DNA of 64,000 bases, from NCBI GenBank assembly GCA_963844805.1, contig CAWJPU010000009.1:462236-526235 (forward strand), written 5' to 3'. The notes below the pieces were generated by a model. That model was not told the origin of the DNA, did not search any database, and saw nothing but the letters and a program-made list of their open reading frames with translations. This document shows, piece after piece, positions 25,782 through 34,510 of the stretch (the stretch's first letter is position 1; every line of letters begins with the position of its first letter). A program made the position numbers and the translations under genes. The DNA is from JACCZR01 sp963844805 (GTDB taxonomy: Bacteria; Actinomycetota; Thermoleophilia; Solirubrobacterales; Thermoleophilaceae).

Positions 25782-26270
25782 TCAACTAGAGGATCTCAGC
25801 CCGCAGGCGGCCGGCGACAGTCGTTGCCTTCTACGCGGACGACTCGCAGATCGAGGTCGGAGCTCAGGGGCTCCTCGCCGGGCGCTGGGGAACAGGGCGC
25901 ACTCCTGCGGGGTCGCGCAGCCACATTCCTGTGCCACCTCGAGCCAGCCCTTCATCGCCTTGGTGCGCTCGAGGAGAGCCTCGACCTCGCCGAGCTTCTG
26001 GCCTGAGAGGGTGCGCATCTGCCCCCCTAAGCCGTCGACGTCGTCTACCCCTTTGATCAGCTCTTTGATCTCCCGCAGCTTGAATCCGGCGCTTTGGGCA
26101 ACGCCGATGAACCCGAGCTTGCCGAGCACGTCCGCGTCGTAGCGCCGCTGGCCTCCAAGGCGGTCGGGCTCGGGGAGGAGGCCGATCCGCTCGTAGTAGC
26201 GGATGGAGGATGTCGCGACCCCTGCGCGCCGCGCCACCTCGCCGATCGTGAGTTCCGGGGTGCCGTCCAT
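25782..26270 (-). CDS. MerR family transcriptional regulator
   Basis: 162 residues from ATG 26270. The MerR HTH is LTIGEVARRAGVATSSIRYYERIGLLPEPDRLGGQRRY. The coiled dimerisation helix spans about residues 80-125. A cysteine cluster CGCATPQEC follows near residues 132-140 and could bind metal or sense thiols. The C-terminal tail is basic and probably unstructured. Nineteen bases upstream of its start is a perfect 18-bp palindrome inside a 19-bp-spacer promoter that faces the SnoaL gene at 26359, so it probably activates that gene. The inducer is unknown. Confidence 0.9.
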   Translation of the reverse strand: MDGTPELTIGEVARRAGVATSSIRYYERIGLLPEPDRLGGQRRYDADVLGKLGFIGVAQSAGFKLREIKELIKGVDDVDGLGGQMRTLSGQKLGEVEALLERTKAMKGWLEVAQECGCATPQECALFPSARRGAPELRPRSASRPRRRQRLSPAACGLRSSS

Positions 26271-26284
26271 CTCGGACCTGGCCC

Positions 26285-26315
26285 TTGACTTGAACCGCGG
26301 TTCAAGGGCCATGGT
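26285..26315 (+). promoter_or_regulatory. MerR-type promoter with 18-bp palindrome
   Basis: TTGACT (26285-26290), exactly 19 bases, then CATGGT (26310-26315). The perfect palindrome CTTGAACCGCGGTTCAAG (26289-26306) fills the spacer. This is the standard layout for activation by a MerR-family protein and points at the SnoaL gene at 26359; the MerR gene is divergent on the other side. Confidence 0.8.
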
Positions 26316-26358
26316 AGCCCGGAATGGTCAGGTCCACCCCAATCCACGGAGGTACACG

Positions 26359-26730
26359 ATGACCGTCAAGACCAGCACCTCATTCGACCTCGAAGCGTTC
26401 AGGCGCGCTTACCAGGAGTGGGACATAGAGGCCCTGCTTGGGCTCTACGCCGACGACTTCGAGCTGATCCAGATCGACCGCGACAATCCGCCGAGTTCGC
26501 CGCGAACCCGTCAAGGCAAGGACGTGTTGAGGGGGATGCTCGAGCACTGTGCCGCCGCCGGCGTCAAGGCCACGGTGGACAACCTCGTCGCGGGGGAGAC
26601 TCGTGCCGCCGCCACGATCACCTGCGAGTTCCCCGGAGGGCGCAAGGTCCTCGCCAACGGAATCTTCGAGATCGTGGACGGTCGCATCGTTCGCGAGAGC
26701 GACGTCATGTCGGGCGATCAGAAGGCATGA
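26359..26730 (+). CDS. SnoaL-like protein, probable MerR target
   Basis: 123-residue NTF2/SnoaL-fold protein: FDLEAFRRAYQEWDIEALLGLYADDFELIQID, GKDVLRGMLEHCAAAGVKATVDNL and a C-terminal sheet GRKVLANGIFEIVDGRIVRESDVMSG. ATG at 26359 with GGAGG upstream. It lies directly behind the MerR operator/promoter and just ahead of a cupin gene, which may be in the same transcript. Ligand or reaction unknown. Confidence 0.82.
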   Translation: MTVKTSTSFDLEAFRRAYQEWDIEALLGLYADDFELIQIDRDNPPSSPRTRQGKDVLRGMLEHCAAAGVKATVDNLVAGETRAAATITCEFPGGRKVLANGIFEIVDGRIVRESDVMSGDQKA

Positions 26731-26804
26731 GCCGGCCGGTCGCTTGAAAAATCAGCGCGCGAGGGACGAGAGTGCTTCGAGCGCGTTCGAACAGGAGGTA
26801 AGAA

Positions 26805-27170
26805 ATGCCGAAGGCATCGAAGGAAACCGCTTCTGAGCACGAGGCGCTCGAGGGCTACGAGGGCCACTTCGAGCACTTCCAAGATGGCTGGACCGTGGGT
26901 TTCGAGACCTACACCCAGGACGCCGACCTGTCCCCTTTCTTCAAGGGGCTTCCCAACGACGAGTGCCAGTGCGAGCACATGGGCTACGTGATCAAGGGCA
27001 AGGTTGCCTTCCGTTCTGGAGAGAGCGAGGAGGTCTTCGAGGGCGGCGACGCGTACCACGTCGGCCCTGGGCACACGCCGATCCTCTACGCCGGTACGGA
27101 GGTTGTCGAGTTCAGCCCCACAGAGGAGCTCGCCCGCACCATGGAGGTCGTGACCAAGAACATGGAGTAG
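26805..27170 (+). CDS. Cupin-fold protein
   Basis: 121 residues from ATG 26805 with AGGAGGT upstream. A single cupin barrel: HFEHFQDGWTVGFETYTQDADLSPFF, then CQCEHMGYVIKGKVAFRSGESEEVFEGGDAYHVGPGHTPILYAGTEVVEF. The usual first motif His pair is reduced to one His (CEHMGYV), so metal binding may be partial. The acidic, lower-GC sequence differs slightly from its neighbours. It probably follows the SnoaL gene in one transcript. Function unknown. Confidence 0.78.
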   Translation: MPKASKETASEHEALEGYEGHFEHFQDGWTVGFETYTQDADLSPFFKGLPNDECQCEHMGYVIKGKVAFRSGESEEVFEGGDAYHVGPGHTPILYAGTEVVEFSPTEELARTMEVVTKNME

Positions 27171-27246
27171 CCGGAGTCGCGCGGGCCTCGACAGTCATGG
27201 CCCGTTGAGATGGGGCCGTGGGGTGGCGTGAGCGGTGGATCCCGGC

Positions 27247-27477
27247 TCAGGACGCGAGGATCGTGGCGAGCGCGCCGGCCAGGTCCTGGGCCGGGACTTC
27301 TTCAGCCCGCAGGGCGCGCCATCCGACAAAACCGTCGGGCCGGACCAGCACAGCGCCGTCGGGCTCGACTCCGTACAGCGCTTCGAAGCGGCCGGCCGGC
27401 GCCTGCAGGTCGCCCGCCTCGCCGACGCAGAACACCTCGATCGGCAGCTGCCGCGGTGCGGCCTGTTCCGCGGCCGC
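27247..27477 (-). pseudogene. C-terminal remnant of an FAD-dependent aromatic monooxygenase
   Basis: An open stretch without a proper start reads PIEVFCVGEAGDLQAPAGRF, then GVEPDGAVLVRPDGFVGWRA and AQDLAGALATILAS. This matches the thioredoxin-like C-terminal end of PheA/TfdB-type flavin hydroxylases (VLVRPDG.V.WR). A stop codon at 27478-27480 precedes it, and the FAD-binding part is absent. A decayed gene, probably cut by rearrangement. The flanking berberine-bridge-type oxidoreductase lies on the other strand. Confidence 0.55.
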
Positions 27478-27633
27478 TCACCGGTGTCTCGCTCTGCATC
27501 CCCGGTCTCCTCGCCTTGCCGACCGCTTGCCCGCCGCGACCCTACACCGCGGCGGGGCGGGGCACTTGCAGCGAGGAGGGATAATGAGGCCACCACGCGA
27601 TGACCCCTCTACCGCAGGCTCCATGACAGCCGC

Positions 27634-29064
27634 GTGAACCCCGTCGCCAACGGGACAAGGCTGGACGAGACCGCCCTGCGCGAGCTGGGAGAGTCCTTCC
27701 GCGGGGAGCTCGTTCGCCCCGCCGATCCCTCCTACGAGCGCCAACGTAGAGTCTGGAACGGCTCCATCGACCGCTCGCCGGCCCTGATCGCGCGCTGCGC
27801 CGGGGTCGGGGACGTGATCTCAGCAGTCAGGTTCGCGCGGGACGCCGGCCTGGAAGCCGCCGTCCGAAGCGGTGGCCACAGCTTCCCGGGTGCGTCCGTT
27901 TGCGACGGTGGAGTCGTCATCGACCTGGGGCTGATGAAGGGGATCCGCGTCGATCCGCAGGCGCGCACCGCGAGGGCGCAGGCGGGTGTGCTCTGGGGCG
28001 AGCTCGACCGCGAGACCCAGGCGTTCGGGCTGGCGACCACGGGCGGGATCGTCACGCATACCGGCGTCGCGGGCCTGACGCTCGGGGGCGGCATCGGCTG
28101 GCTTCAGCGCAAGCACGGCCTCACGATCGACCAGCTCCTTTCCGCTGACCTGGTCACGGCGGACGGGCAGTTCGTGAAGGCCAGCGCGGCGGAGAACACC
28201 GACCTCTTCTGGGGCCTGCGCGGCGGCGGCGGAAACTTCGGGATCGTCACCGAGTTCGAGTTCCGCCTGCACCCGGTGGGCCCGATCGTCTTCGCCGGGC
28301 CGATCTTCTGGCCGATGGAGAAGGCTCCGGAGCTGCTGCGCTTCTACCGCGAGTGGAGCGCCGAGGCGCCGGACGAATTGATGACGATCGTCGTCCAGCG
28401 GAAGGCGCCTCCGCTTCCCTTCGTCCCGCCGCAGCTACACGGCCGGCTGGTCGTGGCGGTCGTGTGTTGCTACTGCGGACCGGTCGAGGAGGGGGAAGCG
28501 GTCGTGCGTCCGCTCAAGGCGTTCGACTCGCCGGTGCTCGACCTGTGCGAGCCGAAGCCCTACGTCACTCATCAGGCGATGTTCGACCTCTCCTTCCCGC
28601 ACGACTGGTGGTACTACATGCGGGCCTGCGACGTGGCGGCGCTCAGCGACGATGTGATCGACGTTGCGGTCGACCACGCGCGGCAGATCGGCTCACCGCT
28701 GACGGCCTTTCCGATCTGGCAGCTGGGGGGAGCGGTGGGACGAGTCGCCGATGATGAGACGGCCTTCAACGGCCGAGCCGCAGGGCACACGTTCAACATC
28801 ACTGGCATGACGGCCACCGCCGAAGGCTTCGATGAAGAGAAGGAGTGGGTAAGGAGATTCTGGTCGGCGCTCGAGCCCCATCACACGAGCGTCTACGTCA
28901 ACTTCCTCATGGAGGAGGGCCAGGAGCGCATCCGCCAGGCTTACGGTGCACAGAAGTACGAGCGCCTTCAGGCCCTGAAGGGCAAGTACGACCCCGACAA
29001 CTTCTTCTGCCGCAACCAGAACATCCCGCCGAAGCCCAGCCATCGCAGCACCGGCCCGGCCTAG
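27634..29064 (+). CDS. FAD-linked oxidoreductase, berberine-bridge-enzyme type
   Basis: 476 residues from GTG 27634. The FAD-binding VAO domain occupies about 35-210: AVRSGGHSFPGASVCDGGVVIDL carries the histidine (GGH) usually linked to FAD, followed by TGGIVTHTGVAGLTLGGGIGWL. The position that carries the second, cysteinyl link in bicovalent enzymes is not a Cys here, so attachment is probably single. The substrate domain ends with the BBE motif YDPDNFFCRNQNIPP. Such enzymes oxidise sugars, alkaloid-like or phenolic substrates. No signal peptide. Monocistronic; the substrate is unknown. Confidence 0.9.
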   Translation: MNPVANGTRLDETALRELGESFRGELVRPADPSYERQRRVWNGSIDRSPALIARCAGVGDVISAVRFARDAGLEAAVRSGGHSFPGASVCDGGVVIDLGLMKGIRVDPQARTARAQAGVLWGELDRETQAFGLATTGGIVTHTGVAGLTLGGGIGWLQRKHGLTIDQLLSADLVTADGQFVKASAAENTDLFWGLRGGGGNFGIVTEFEFRLHPVGPIVFAGPIFWPMEKAPELLRFYREWSAEAPDELMTIVVQRKAPPLPFVPPQLHGRLVVAVVCCYCGPVEEGEAVVRPLKAFDSPVLDLCEPKPYVTHQAMFDLSFPHDWWYYMRACDVAALSDDVIDVAVDHARQIGSPLTAFPIWQLGGAVGRVADDETAFNGRAAGHTFNITGMTATAEGFDEEKEWVRRFWSALEPHHTSVYVNFLMEEGQERIRQAYGAQKYERLQALKGKYDPDNFFCRNQNIPPKPSHRSTGPA

Positions 29065-29207
29065 CGGTTCCCTAGGTTCGGGTAGGCAACTCTTCCTCCA
29101 CGGCGGATTTGGAGTGCGGGTCCCTCCGTCGCGGCTGCTTTGCTGGGGTCCGTGCCAGACCCTCTCCTGCGCACGCTCGCACGCTGCCGGCTGACCGAAG
29201 GCTGAGC

Positions 29208-30494
29208 GTGCGATCCGATCGCCCTCACGCCCTCTTCGCACGGGCCGGCGCCGCGTCCGCGATCTATCTCCTGCCGATCCTCGCCGCTTACACGGTGATC
29301 TCGGTCCTGATCGACCAGGACCGAGGGGACGAGGTCAGGTACCTCCTCTACGCCAGCAACCTCACGCATGGCTTCTACGCCATGACGGATAGCTTGGACG
29401 CCCAACTTCAGCTGTGGCACGGGCCCGGACTCCCGGCGCTACTGGCTCCGCTCGTGGCGCTCGATGTTCCGCTGGAGGTGATGCGCATGGTCGTCGGCCC
29501 GGGGCTGCTGTTCGCGACCCTGGTGGCGTTTCACCAACTGGTGCGGCTCTACCTTCGTAGCGAGCGCGCGGCCCTGATCGCGACATACGGTCTGGCGCTC
29601 TACCTGCCCTTCCTTTCGGTCGTCGGCGTGATCCGCGTGGAGCCGCTGGCCACGCTCTGCTTCACGCTCGCGGCGTTCTTCATGGTCCGCTCGTTTCGCG
29701 GCGGCCGACGTGACCATGTCTGGGCGGGCGTGGCGCTGGCGGCGCTGGCACTCAGCCGGGTCGAGTACGGCTACGTGCTGCTGGCGGCGCTACTGCTGAG
29801 CGGCGTATGGCTGCTGAGGTCCCGGCGAGCGCCGATGGCCCGGCGAAGCGTGACGGCATTGCTGGTGGCCCTGCTGTTGTGCACCCCGTGGCTGCTCTAC
29901 ACGTATTCGAAGACGGGCAAGCCCTTCTACTGGGGCAACTCCGGAGGGCGCTCGTTGTACTGGATGACTGCCCCCGGAAACCTCGGGGACTACCAGACTC
30001 AAGGGTTACCTCGCCGGTTATCTGAGGTGGCTCGACTGGAGCCGCTGGACCAGGACGCGAGGCTGCGGGAGATCGCCTTGGAGAACATCAGGGACGATCC
30101 CAACCATTACCTGTCCAACGTCGTGAACAACCTAGGTCGGCTCGTGTTCAACTCGCCATACTCCTTCACCAACCAGAAGGCGAGCTCGATGTTGTACGCG
30201 GTTCCGAACGCGCTCCTGCTGGGCGTCCTGTCCGTCGCCCTCTTCGTTGCGATCAGGGTGCGGAGAAGCCTCGCTCCTGAGATCCCGCCGATCGCGGCAT
30301 TCACGGCGCTTGGGTTCGCCGTCCACGTGCCGGTGTCAGCGTATTCGCGGTTTGTCATACCGCTCGTACCAGTGACTGCGTGGCTTGCGATCGCCGTTCT
30401 TTCACAGCATCTGCGCCTAGCGCTCGATGACCGTCCGCAGGGACTGAGAGCTGAACGGGCCCTAAGAGACGCTCGCGACGCTGACAGCGGCTGA
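29208..30494 (+). CDS. GT39-like polytopic glycosyltransferase
   Basis: About 428 residues from GTG 29208, with ten or more hydrophobic segments. The first loop has LLYASNLTHGFYAMTDSLDAQLQLWHGPGLPALLAPLV, with the acidic residues and P/G pattern of PMT/GT39-type lipid-linked sugar transferases. LAAFFMVRSFRGGRRDHVWAGVALAALALSRVEYGYVLL is also typical. It would use a polyprenyl-phosphate sugar on the outer face of the membrane. It is the first gene of the glycan locus, alone on this strand. A second protein of this type is encoded at 46788. Acceptor unknown. Confidence 0.75.
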   Translation: MRSDRPHALFARAGAASAIYLLPILAAYTVISVLIDQDRGDEVRYLLYASNLTHGFYAMTDSLDAQLQLWHGPGLPALLAPLVALDVPLEVMRMVVGPGLLFATLVAFHQLVRLYLRSERAALIATYGLALYLPFLSVVGVIRVEPLATLCFTLAAFFMVRSFRGGRRDHVWAGVALAALALSRVEYGYVLLAALLLSGVWLLRSRRAPMARRSVTALLVALLLCTPWLLYTYSKTGKPFYWGNSGGRSLYWMTAPGNLGDYQTQGLPRRLSEVARLEPLDQDARLREIALENIRDDPNHYLSNVVNNLGRLVFNSPYSFTNQKASSMLYAVPNALLLGVLSVALFVAIRVRRSLAPEIPPIAAFTALGFAVHVPVSAYSRFVIPLVPVTAWLAIAVLSQHLRLALDDRPQGLRAERALRDARDADSG

Positions 30495-30702
30495 CCACCA
30501 CGAACGTCGGCCCGGGAGGCTCGCCGCCGGATCGTCGCGTTCTTCGACTCCCGCCTCAACGCTGTGGGCGCCCGAGACTGATCCCGCCGCCCTCATGGCC
30601 GCCCGCAGGCTGCTCTCCACCTGTCCGGTTTCGCCCGCCTGAGTGGGCATCGAGCATCTTCTCGACGCTTGACCGCTTTCCACACCAGCCGGAAAGAGCG
30701 TC

Positions 30703-31011
30703 TCATGCTCCTGAGGCGGATCGCCTGCCGCCCCGCCGTCTAAGGCCAACACCATGAAAGGCTCGGGCCAGGTCCGCCGATGGACCCGGCCCGTACCCTG
30801 AGCGACTGCCCTTGGTTACATCGAGCAGGCTGCCCTTGAACTTCGTGTCCCCGTTCTTACAGACGTATATGAAGTTGTCGGTCTTGATCTTGAACTCCTG
30901 GTTAGGTCCGCATGGCGGTAACACGACGTCTGCCGATGCCGGGCCGGCAAACGCTCCCGCCGCGACGGCACTCACCGCCGTGGTTACGAGGATTCCCTTT
31001 AGGCTCTTCAC
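30703..31011 (-). CDS. Small secreted protein with signal peptide
   Basis: About 102 residues from GTG 31011, with AAGGAAG upstream. MKSLKGILVTTAVSAVAAGAFAGPASA is a clear Sec signal peptide with an A-x-A cleavage site. The mature part VVLPPCGPNQEFKIKTDNF and YVCKNGDTKFKGSLLDVTKG has two cysteines that may form a disulfide. The remaining Arg/Gly-rich tail (HGVGLRRRGGRRSASGA) looks unlike the core and may reflect a shifted or lost stop. I do not recognise the family. Isolated, with a long AT-richer upstream region. Confidence 0.6.
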   Translation of the reverse strand: MKSLKGILVTTAVSAVAAGAFAGPASADVVLPPCGPNQEFKIKTDNFIYVCKNGDTKFKGSLLDVTKGSRSGYGPGPSADLARAFHGVGLRRRGGRRSASGA

Positions 31012-31461
31012 GGTGACTTCCTTTCGCCGTTGGGCACCCACAGAGCTGGCCCAACAGGTCGGCACCCGAAAAACGCCAGAGGGCCTATCCGACGGCCAAG
31101 ATTGGCCGCCGGAATTGAAACACCTACCTTCCTAACACTCGGTGGGCTTCGCGTCAACCAGCAGCCGGATCACGTATGACAGTTACGCAGAAGTCGGTCA
31201 ACGAAAATCTCCACCGTTACCGCACTTGCGCGGCCCGCGAACGCGGAGCTGAGTAGATCCGGTAGCCGGAGAAGATCCAACTCCGGTAGGCATCCCGCTT
31301 CGCCGGGTGTGCTGTAGGTGGAGCTAGCCGTACCCGAACCGGAGCGGAATCCGAGGCGGACGCCCTTTGGGGCGAACCAGCGGATCGGCGCTGATGATCA
31401 GGGGCTACCGCCGATCCGGGCAATGGTGTCCATTCGATAACAGCGGGATACTGGGTCGGCG
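31012..31461. other. Intergenic region with two outward promoters, no gene seen
   Basis: No convincing coding frame. It carries the upstream region of the secreted-protein gene on the minus strand, AT-richer than its surroundings around 31100-31200, and at its right end the string GCGGGATACT (31443-31452), the leaderless -10 of the SnoaL gene at 31462. A weak hairpin CCCG/CGGG occurs near 31290. Nothing else recognised. Confidence 0.4.
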
Positions 31462-31860
31462 ATGTCGCAGCAGAACGTCGAGATCGTGCGCGACGTCTAC
31501 GCAGACCCGGGCGGTCTGACCGCCGCGACTTCCGACAAGGTGGCGCCCGACGCAGAGTTCGACTTCACGGCGGCCTACCCCGACAGGCCGATCATGAGGG
31601 GCGTCGAGGAGCTCCGCCGCTTTCGCGACAGCGGGCCTTGGAGCGGTTCACCGATCCAGTTCGAGCCGGAGCGTTTCTTCGACATCGACGACGAGCGGGT
31701 GCTCGTCTTCGTACGAGTGTCGGCCACGGGACACGAGAGCGGTGCGCAAGTCGAGATCCAAGTCGCGCACGAGTTCACGATCCGTGACGAGCTGGTGGTG
31801 CGCTTCAAGGTTTATGGGGACCGTGACCAAGCCCTCGAAGCTGTGGGACTGGGGGAGTAG
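31462..31860 (+). CDS. SnoaL/NTF2-like protein
   Basis: 132-residue SnoaL-type protein: MSQQNVEIVRDVYADPG, VAPDAEFDFTAAYPDRPIMRGVEELRRFRDSG, then FFDIDDERVLVFVRVSATGHESGAQVEIQVAHEFTIRDELVVRFKVYGD. This subgroup (SQQNVEIVR start) is very common in Solirubrobacterales-like genomes. ATG nine bases after GATACT, no ribosome-binding site. Binding or catalytic role unknown. Confidence 0.85.
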   Translation: MSQQNVEIVRDVYADPGGLTAATSDKVAPDAEFDFTAAYPDRPIMRGVEELRRFRDSGPWSGSPIQFEPERFFDIDDERVLVFVRVSATGHESGAQVEIQVAHEFTIRDELVVRFKVYGDRDQALEAVGLGE

Positions 31861-31956
31861 GCGCCGCGGGCGCGGAGAACCTGGACGGTCTGTGCCCGCT
31901 GGTGGGGTCGGCGTTATGGTCGTCCGGTCGCTTTACAGCCCACGGAAGGAACCCCA

Positions 31957-32409
31957 ATGGCCTCGTCAAGCACCGCCACCATCCACGTCGGTGCGGTCTC
32001 GATCGACTTCCTTGTCGACGCCGACGATTCCGGCGGCAGCGTCACGGTGTTCGAGTGCATGGTCCCGGCCGAGGCGAAGGTCCCGGTGCCTCACAGCCAC
32101 GACGGGTTCGAGGAGACGATCTACGGCCTCGAGGGAGTCTGCAGCTGGACAATCGACGGAGAGGCCGTTGAGCTTGGCCCCGGCGACGCCTTGTGCATCC
32201 GGCGCGGTCAGGTTCACGGGTTCGAGAATCGCGGCAGCGTCGACGCCAAGTTCCTCGCGATCGCAACACCTGGCGTGTTCGGACCCGCCTACTTCCAGGA
32301 CGTGGCCCGGGTCCTTGCAGCCGCGGCCGGCGGCCCGCCCGATCTCGCCGCCATCGGCGAAGTGATGCGCCGCCATGGGCTGACACCCGCCCAACCAGTC
32401 GCGACCTGA
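31957..32409 (+). CDS. Cupin-domain protein, quercetinase-like
   Basis: 150 residues from ATG 31957 with a GGAAGGA site. The cupin metal motif is PHSHDGFEETIYGLEGVCSW (His, His, Glu) and the second motif GDALCIRRGQVHGFEN supplies the last His, so a mononuclear metal centre is expected. The C-terminal helix region FQDVARVLAAAAGGPPDLAAIGEVMRRHGLTP is typical of this group of small quercetin-dioxygenase-like proteins. Convergent with the methyltransferase gene. The substrate is unknown. Confidence 0.85.
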   Translation: MASSSTATIHVGAVSIDFLVDADDSGGSVTVFECMVPAEAKVPVPHSHDGFEETIYGLEGVCSWTIDGEAVELGPGDALCIRRGQVHGFENRGSVDAKFLAIATPGVFGPAYFQDVARVLAAAAGGPPDLAAIGEVMRRHGLTPAQPVAT

Positions 32410-32435
32410 CCGTCCAACGAGAAATGCTGGCTGAG

Positions 32436-33210
32436 TCAGTCCCGACGGCTGCGGCTGCCGGGCTTTCGGCACACCCACAGACCCGATCGCATCCTCCATC
32501 TGTCGAGGAGTGAGGGGTCGAGCTGGCGGTCGAGCCGGTCGATCTCCACGTCCAAGCCGGCGGCGCGAACGCGATCCGTGAAGTCGAGCCCGTATAGCCG
32601 GACGTGGTCGTACTGGCGAAACGCCTTCTCGCGTTCCCTTGGCGAGGTGATCGTGGGATCCTCGTAGGTCTCCGCTCGCGACTTGTCTATCGGCACCAGC
32701 AGGAGGGCGGTGCCGCCTGGGCAAAGGACCCGCGCGATCTCGGCGAGCGCACGATGGTCGTCGTCCACGTGCTCCAGCACGTGGCTGCACAGCACCACGT
32801 CGAACGCCGCCTCCGGGAAATGGAAGCGCCGTGATGTCGGCCACCACCTCCCCCCGCCTCGGGTTCAGGTCGCTCGTCACGTAGCGGAGGTCCCCCATGC
32901 TGCGGAAGCGCTTCTCGAGCGCGGGCTCGGGGGCGAAGTGCAGCATGGACACCTCCCCGGCGAGCAGACCCGGGCTGTGCTCGAACAGGTAGAACCAGAG
33001 CAGCCGGTGCCTCGAGTGGGTCCGGCATGAAGGGCATTCCTCGTGCGGCCCGACGAAGCGCGAGAAGGTACGGTCGCAGCACGGGCACTCCACGTCGTCG
33101 CCGAGGCCGAGCGCCGCCGCCCTCGCCCGACGAGCGAGGGGGCCGGCCAGGCCCGCCGCCGCCACGGCCAAGCGGTGGAGGAACCAGATCAGACCCGCAC
33201 CGGGACCCAC
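32436..33210 (-). pseudogene. Zinc-ribbon SAM methyltransferase, frameshifted
   Basis: From GTG 33210, the N-terminal part gives ECPCCDRTFSRFVGPHEECPSCRTHSRHRLLWFYLFEH, a Cys4 zinc ribbon, then LHFAPEPALEKRFRSM, YVTSDLNPRRGEVVADITALPFP. One extra base near 32819 breaks the frame. The methyltransferase continues as FDVVLCSHVLEHVDDDHRALAEIARVLCPGGTALLLVP to the stop at 32436. This ribbon-plus-methyltransferase order is common in surface-polysaccharide loci. Repaired length is about 258 residues. It follows the GT4 gene on the same strand, so it is probably a glycan methyltransferase; the frameshift may be an assembly error. Confidence 0.8.
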
Positions 33211-33240
33211 GCCACGAGTCGGCGCTCGAGGCGTGCCGAG

Positions 33241-34437
33241 TCAAGTACGACGGGCCATTCGACGAGGCCGCGGTCTTGTAAACCGAACGGAACGCCTGAG
33301 CGGGACCGGGTCGAGCTCGTCGTAAAGACGCAGGAGCCGCTCGCCCTCGGTGCTCCAGTTGAACTCCGACGCCACCGCCTCGGCGCCGGACGCGCCCATC
33401 GCCTCGGCCTCCCGCGGATGTAAGAGCAGGTAACGGATCGCTCTCGCGACCTTCCGCGGGTCAGTTGGATCGACGGTCAGGCCGGCTCGGCGGTCGCGCA
33501 CCACATCCCTCCAGACGGGGAAGTCGGGGGCGACAACGGGCAGGCCGACGGCCATGTACTCGAATATCTTGTTGCCCATCGCGTGCACCTGCTCGGGGCG
33601 AGGCGAGTAGAGCGCGACACCGATCCTGGCCCCCGCGAGTGTCTCGATCATCTCCGGACGTGGCCGCGGGCCCAGCGCGACGACGCGCTCCCAGCCGGGC
33701 AGCCGCTCCAGCTCCGCCCGCATGCCCGGACGGGCCCGACGGAAGTCCCCGACCAGCAGCAGGCGCGCATCGAGCTCGTCGGTAAGGAGTCCCATCGCCT
33801 CCACCATGACCTCGACCCCGGTACCCGGGCGGACTGCGCCCGTGTAGACGACGTGGTTAGGCCTGGCCGCGTATCGCGGCTGGCGCCGCCGCGCCGAAGC
33901 GAACTCCTCGAGCCGGGGGTAGTTGCGAACGACGGTGGTTCGTCCGGCGGGAAACCGTGCCGCGATATGCGGAGTGACCGCGATGAAGCGGTCGATGAAC
34001 AGCTTGGCCGCGGACTCGAGCAGGCGCCACATCAAGGAGGTCACGATGGCGACGAGCGGCTGCCCCAGCGCCCCGTACTTGGTGAGCGCCTGCCTGGGCC
34101 GGTCTTCGTGCGCGTCGTAGATCACGCGGGCACCGCGAAGCTTGAGCAGGAGCGCCAGCGGGATGAGCGCGGGATCCGGCAGGTGGTACGCCGCCGCGCG
34201 CACTTCCCGGGCACGGGAGTAGATGGCAGGGAGACGCCTCCAGACCTGCCAGAAGTAAGCGGTCGTCGGAGCGACGTCGGGAAGCGAGTGGAAGCGAACC
34301 CCGTTCCGGCTCGCCGGCGGCGGGGCGCAGAAGAAGCCGTGGACCTCGTGCCCAGCCTGTACGAGGCTCGCGCACTCCTTTTGGACGATGCGCACATCGG
34401 TGGGGTCGTGGCTGATCGTGATGTGGGCGATTCGCAT
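33241..34437 (-). CDS. Glycosyltransferase family 4
   Basis: GT-B retaining glycosyltransferase, 398 residues from ATG 34437. N-domain: MRIAHITISHDPTDVRIVQKECASLVQAGHEV, YDAHEDRP. C-domain: VYTGAVRPGTGVEVMVEAMGLL, VALGPRPRPEMIETLAGARIGVALYSP and the nucleotide-sugar region MGNKIFEYMAVGLPVVAPDF with the E-x7-E type acidic residue. It lacks a membrane anchor and would work at the cytoplasmic face. It precedes the frameshifted methyltransferase and follows the ABC exporter pair on the same strand. Donor and acceptor unknown. Confidence 0.88.
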   Translation of the reverse strand: MRIAHITISHDPTDVRIVQKECASLVQAGHEVHGFFCAPPPASRNGVRFHSLPDVAPTTAYFWQVWRRLPAIYSRAREVRAAAYHLPDPALIPLALLLKLRGARVIYDAHEDRPRQALTKYGALGQPLVAIVTSLMWRLLESAAKLFIDRFIAVTPHIAARFPAGRTTVVRNYPRLEEFASARRRQPRYAARPNHVVYTGAVRPGTGVEVMVEAMGLLTDELDARLLLVGDFRRARPGMRAELERLPGWERVVALGPRPRPEMIETLAGARIGVALYSPRPEQVHAMGNKIFEYMAVGLPVVAPDFPVWRDVVRDRRAGLTVDPTDPRKVARAIRYLLLHPREAEAMGASGAEAVASEFNWSTEGERLLRLYDELDPVPLRRSVRFTRPRPRRMARRT

Positions 34438-34510
34438 CGGTCAGGTCCTCACCGCGTCGACGACCTCGTCGGCTCCGGAATCCGGCAGGCTTGAGCGGCG
34501 TCCCGTGGAC

